Source: Eubacteriales bacterium (lineage in GTDB: Bacteria; Bacillota; Clostridia; Peptostreptococcales; Anaerovoracaceae). Taken from it: a stretch of DNA of 64,000 bases. The DNA is taken from assembly GCA_028704515.1 (NCBI GenBank), contig JAQWFH010000003.1:1-64000 (forward strand). The letters are read 5' to 3'. Under the pieces are notes generated by a model. It saw nothing but the letters and a program-made list of their open reading frames with translations. It was not told the DNA's origin and did not search any database. Of the stretch, positions 61,441-64,000 are shown piece after piece. Numbering within the stretch: position 1 is the first letter of the stretch; every line of letters starts with the position of its first letter. Position numbers and translations under genes: made by a program.

Positions 61441-61510
61441 TCACGTATCCCCTCCCCTTTTTTTGTATTTTATCAGAAAAAGCAAGAGAATTATCTGACT
61501 ATTGTTAAAC

Positions 61511-61540
61511 AAAAAACCCCTTACTTCGCTATTTAAGAGG
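61511..61540 (-). terminator. Terminator overlapping the end of rsmG
   Basis: On the minus strand CCTCTTA (61540-61534) pairs with TAAGGGG (61523-61517), followed by TTTTTTG. The left arm lies in the last codons of rsmG. Confidence 0.7.
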
Positions 61541-62248
61541 TTCTTTCGACGGAACACCGGCTTTTCTTGGATATTTTGACGGTGTGTCCTTTATTTTTTT
61601 AATAAATAATATTTTGTGAGAGAGCGAAAAATATGGTAATATCTCTTCCGGAGGCTCATATATGCTTTCAAGCTTGCCCCCGAGCAGCGATATTGCATTC
61701 TCGGCCTCCATAAGCTCCGCCTCTGCGCCGGTTCCCTTGTACGCGAGGAAAAACCCGCCCTTTCTTACAAATGGAAGACAGTATTCCGATAGTGTTGCGA
61801 GGTTTGCAACAGCTCTGGAAACGCAAAGATCGTATTGCGCTCTACATTCCTTTTTGTTTGCAAGATCCTCCGCTCTGGCATGAATTACAGTTGCATTTTT
61901 TATTCCTACTTCCGCACACAATTCCTCTATAATATTAAGTCGCTTTTTAACGGAGTCAACCAGAACGAATTTCTTTTCGGGAAATATTATCGCTAACGGA
62001 ATTCCCGGAAATCCGCCTCCGGTACCTATATCGATCACATTGACGGCATCCCTTACTTGCTTCATTTCCACACAGATAATTGAATCCACAAAATGCTTCG
62101 TTATGAATTCGTCCGGATCCGTTATCGCTGTCATATTAATTTTTTCATTCCAACGGAGTATACCCTCCATGTATGATACAAACCTGCTCTCCATGGTTTT
62201 ATCATATTTAATATTCATGGCGTTCAATACCGCTTTTAATCTGTCCAC
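61529..62248 (-). CDS. rsmG: 16S rRNA (guanine527-N7)-methyltransferase RsmG
   Basis: SAM-dependent methyltransferase of 239 aa acting on 16S rRNA. NEKINMTAITDPDEFITKHFVDSI, the SAM loop VIDIGTGGGFPGIPLAI, VLVDSVKKRLNII and CVSRAVANLATLSEYCLPFV are family landmarks. It starts with GTG directly after the mnmG stop, so the two are translationally linked. Confidence 0.95.
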   Translation of the reverse strand: MDRLKAVLNAMNIKYDKTMESRFVSYMEGILRWNEKINMTAITDPDEFITKHFVDSIICVEMKQVRDAVNVIDIGTGGGFPGIPLAIIFPEKKFVLVDSVKKRLNIIEELCAEVGIKNATVIHARAEDLANKKECRAQYDLCVSRAVANLATLSEYCLPFVRKGGFFLAYKGTGAEAELMEAENAISLLGGKLESIYEPPEEILPYFSLSHKILFIKKIKDTPSKYPRKAGVPSKEPLK

Positions 62249-64000
62249 TTATTTCGCCTCTCTGCGCCTTTGCTTTTCCAAATGTATCAAAAGTACATTG
62301 ATATCCGCAGGTGATACTCCGGAAATTCGGCCGGCCTGACCGATTGAAACAGGTTTAATTGCGTCAAGTTTTTGCTTTGCTTCGATGCGCAACCCTTCCA
62401 CCTTGCTATAATCAAATTGCTGCGAAAGACTTTTATTTTCAAGCCTCTTAAATCTCTCTATCTGAACAAGCTGCTTGTTAATATATCCTTCGTATTTCAT
62501 CTGTACTTCTATCTGCGCCTTCTCATGCTCAGTGAGCTCAGGACGCGTTTCATCGTCTATCTGCGATATACCTTCGTAGGTTACCTGAGGTCTTTTTAAA
62601 AGCTCCGACAATACCGTTTTCATCTGTATCGGGGCTGTTCCCACTGATACAAGAAATTCATTTGCCGTTTCGGGAGACACTCCTTTTGACTTTAAGCGCT
62701 TCAGTTCCTTCTCAACATTTTCCTTCTTTTGGAGATATCTGTCATATCGCTCTTGCGTGACGAGCCCTATTTGATATCCCTTCTCCGTAAGCCTAAGATC
62801 CGCATTGTCTTGCCGAAGGATAAGACGATATTCGGCCCTTGATGTCATAATCCTATACGGTTCATTGGTACCCTTAGTCACAAGGTCGTCTATCAATACT
62901 CCTATATAACCCTCACTTCTGTCTAATATGAACGGCTCTTTTCCGTCGAGCTTAAGCGCCGCATTTATCCCTGCCATAAGCCCTTGTGCAGCGGCTTCTT
63001 CATATCCGGAGCTTCCGTTGAACTGACCCGCACAAAATAGATTTTCAATTCTTTTGCTTTCAAGATTTAACTTGAGATCAAAAGGATCGATACAGTCATA
63101 TTCTATAGCGTAAGCAGGCCTTACTATTTCTAGGTTTTCGAGGCCCGGTATTGTTTTATAAAATGCCTTCTGCACATCCTCAGGAAGAGACGAACTCATC
63201 CCCTGTATATATACCTCATCTGTGGAAAGACCTTCCGGCTCTATGAAAAGCTGGTGGCGCTCCCTATCGGCAAATCTGTTTACCTTGTCCTCTATTGATG
63301 GGCAGTATCTTGCGCCAATGCCCTCTATCTGCCCGCCAAACAACGCTGATCTATGAAAATTTTCTCTTATAACGCTATGAGTTTCCTCGTTTGTGTACGT
63401 AAGCCAACACGAAACCTGTTCCTTTTGAAGCTTTTCATTCATAAATGAGAAAGGCACAATTTGTTCATTGCCCTTTTGCTCACTCATCTTCGAATAATCC
63501 AAGCTCTTTGACAGGGCTCTTGCCGGTGTTCCCGTCTTGAATTTTCTGAGAGGAAGCCCTCTCTTTTTTAAGTTCTCGGCCAGCTCTAAAGATGGCGATA
63601 ATCCGTTAGGTCCACTTGAAAATGCAGCTTCTCCTATATAAATCATACCCCTCAAGAATGTGCCTGTGGCAATTATAACGGCCTTTGCTTTATAGACAGC
63701 ATTTGTTTTGAGGATGACCCCTTCTACCTTGCCTGTCTCATCATCGGTAAGAATATCTACGACCTCACCCTGCTTAAGATCTAAATTTTCCTGTTCTTCC
63801 AGGGTTTTCTTCATCTCAGAATGGTACTGTATTTTGTCGGCCTGTGCTCTCAGAGAATGCACAGCCGGTCCTTTTGCCGTGTTAAGCATTTTGCTCTGTA
63901 TAAATGACTTGTCGATGTTTATTCCCATTTCTCCGCCAAGTGCATCTATCTCTCTCACGAGATGACCTTTGCCAGTCCCCCCTATAGAAGGGTTGCAGAA
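62249..64000 (-). CDS. mnmG: tRNA uridine 5-carboxymethylaminomethyl modification enzyme MnmG (N-terminus outside window)
   Basis: FAD-dependent enzyme that, with MnmE, modifies U34 of certain tRNAs. The visible part starts within [25 protein letters not shown], so roughly the first 40-50 residues, with the FAD dinucleotide loop, lie beyond position 64000. Present are [21 protein letters not shown]-type sequence ([14 protein letters not shown]), the [17 protein letters not shown] segment, [27 protein letters not shown] and the C-terminal [18 protein letters not shown]. First of the mnmG-rsmG pair. Confidence 0.95.
   Translation of the reverse strand, partial: FCNPSIGGTGKGHLVREIDALGGEMGINIDKSFIQSKMLNTAKGPAVHSLRAQADKIQYHSEMKKTLEEQENLDLKQGEVVDILTDDETGKVEGVILKTNAVYKAKAVIIATGTFLRGMIYIGEAAFSSGPNGLSPSLELAENLKKRGLPLRKFKTGTPARALSKSLDYSKMSEQKGNEQIVPFSFMNEKLQKEQVSCWLTYTNEETHSVIRENFHRSALFGGQIEGIGARYCPSIEDKVNRFADRERHQLFIEPEGLSTDEVYIQGMSSSLPEDVQKAFYKTIPGLENLEIVRPAYAIEYDCIDPFDLKLNLESKRIENLFCAGQFNGSSGYEEAAAQGLMAGINAALKLDGKEPFILDRSEGYIGVLIDDLVTKGTNEPYRIMTSRAEYRLILRQDNADLRLTEKGYQIGLVTQERYDRYLQKKENVEKELKRLKSKGVSPETANEFLVSVGTAPIQMKTVLSELLKRPQVTYEGISQIDDETRPELTEHEKAQIEVQMKYEGYINKQLVQIERFKRLENKSLSQQFDYSKVEGLRIEAKQKLDAIKPVSIGQAGRISGVSPADINVLLIHLEKQRRREAK

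Noticed and set aside
61441-61528. Noc-binding palindrome (ATTTCCCGGGAAAT) near noc
   Set aside because: No match to that sequence was seen in this gap or elsewhere in the window; CCCGGG occurrences at about 34567 and 54152 lie in coding sequence with poor arms.

Overview
The window looks like an origin-proximal stretch of chromosome from an anaerobic, amino-acid-fermenting, spore-lineage member of the Clostridia (Firmicutes). The evidence is the partial mnmG, rsmG, noc, soj/parA and parB block with two parS-like sites at the right end, the spore genes yabP and yabQ, a WalRK-type two-component pair, a FabT/FabK type-II fatty-acid operon, a complete histidine-to-glutamate hut operon, and oxygen-sensitive iron-sulfur proteins such as a double-cubane cluster protein with its activase. 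No species is assigned.

Layout. 1-5.9 kb (minus): fatty-acid operon fabT-fabH-acpP-fabK-fabD-fabG plus a second FabK-like flavoprotein; fabF, fabZ and acc genes are not here, and sequence resembling an rRNA-operon leader follows at the window edge. 6-9.3 kb: a BlaI/BlaR1-type repressor and membrane-peptidase pair with a sensor domain that is not penicillin-binding, and a small FeoB-associated Cys-rich protein. 9.3-16.6 kb (minus): walR-walK-yabP-yabQ-divIC-rnmV-ksgA and an LTA-synthase-like enzyme. 16.6-21.9 kb: a cytosolic subtilisin, a metallo-beta-lactamase-fold protein, aroF behind an attenuator-like leader, a NiaP-like transporter with a candidate NiaR operator, and a DtxR/MntR regulator. 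21.9-28.4 kb (minus): hutH-hutU-hutI-fchA-ftcD, turning histidine into glutamate, ammonia and one-carbon folate. 28.5-33.6 kb (minus): housekeeping singletons. 33.8-39.9 kb: panB, then a LysR regulator divergent from a tightly packed double-cubane protein / activase / cysteine-desulfurase-like / DUF3343 / YedF operon. 39.9-52.9 kb: the arginine operon argGHCJBDF-carA-carB behind ARG boxes. 53-56 kb: a zur-znuACB zinc operon. 56-58.8 kb: an ArsR regulator with a glycine-zipper protein, an EFR1-type flavodoxin-ferredoxin, and small membrane proteins. 58.8-64 kb (minus): parB, soj, noc, rsmG, mnmG.

Three points stand out. First, the LysR-controlled operon at 35.6-39.8 kb joins a nitrogenase-like low-potential reductase pair to a complete set of sulfur/selenium donor and carrier proteins, behind a perfect 13-bp inverted-repeat operator. 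Second, in the arginine operon the CarA glutaminase triad is broken (His to Arg, Glu to Gln), which suggests carbamoyl phosphate made from free ammonia. Third, CarB is fused in frame to a whole DapF-like domain whose first catalytic Cys is Ala. The hut operon in the same window would supply ammonia. Several regulatory sites can also be read directly: FabT, BlaI, ArgR, Zur, ArsR and LysR operators, and parS sites.
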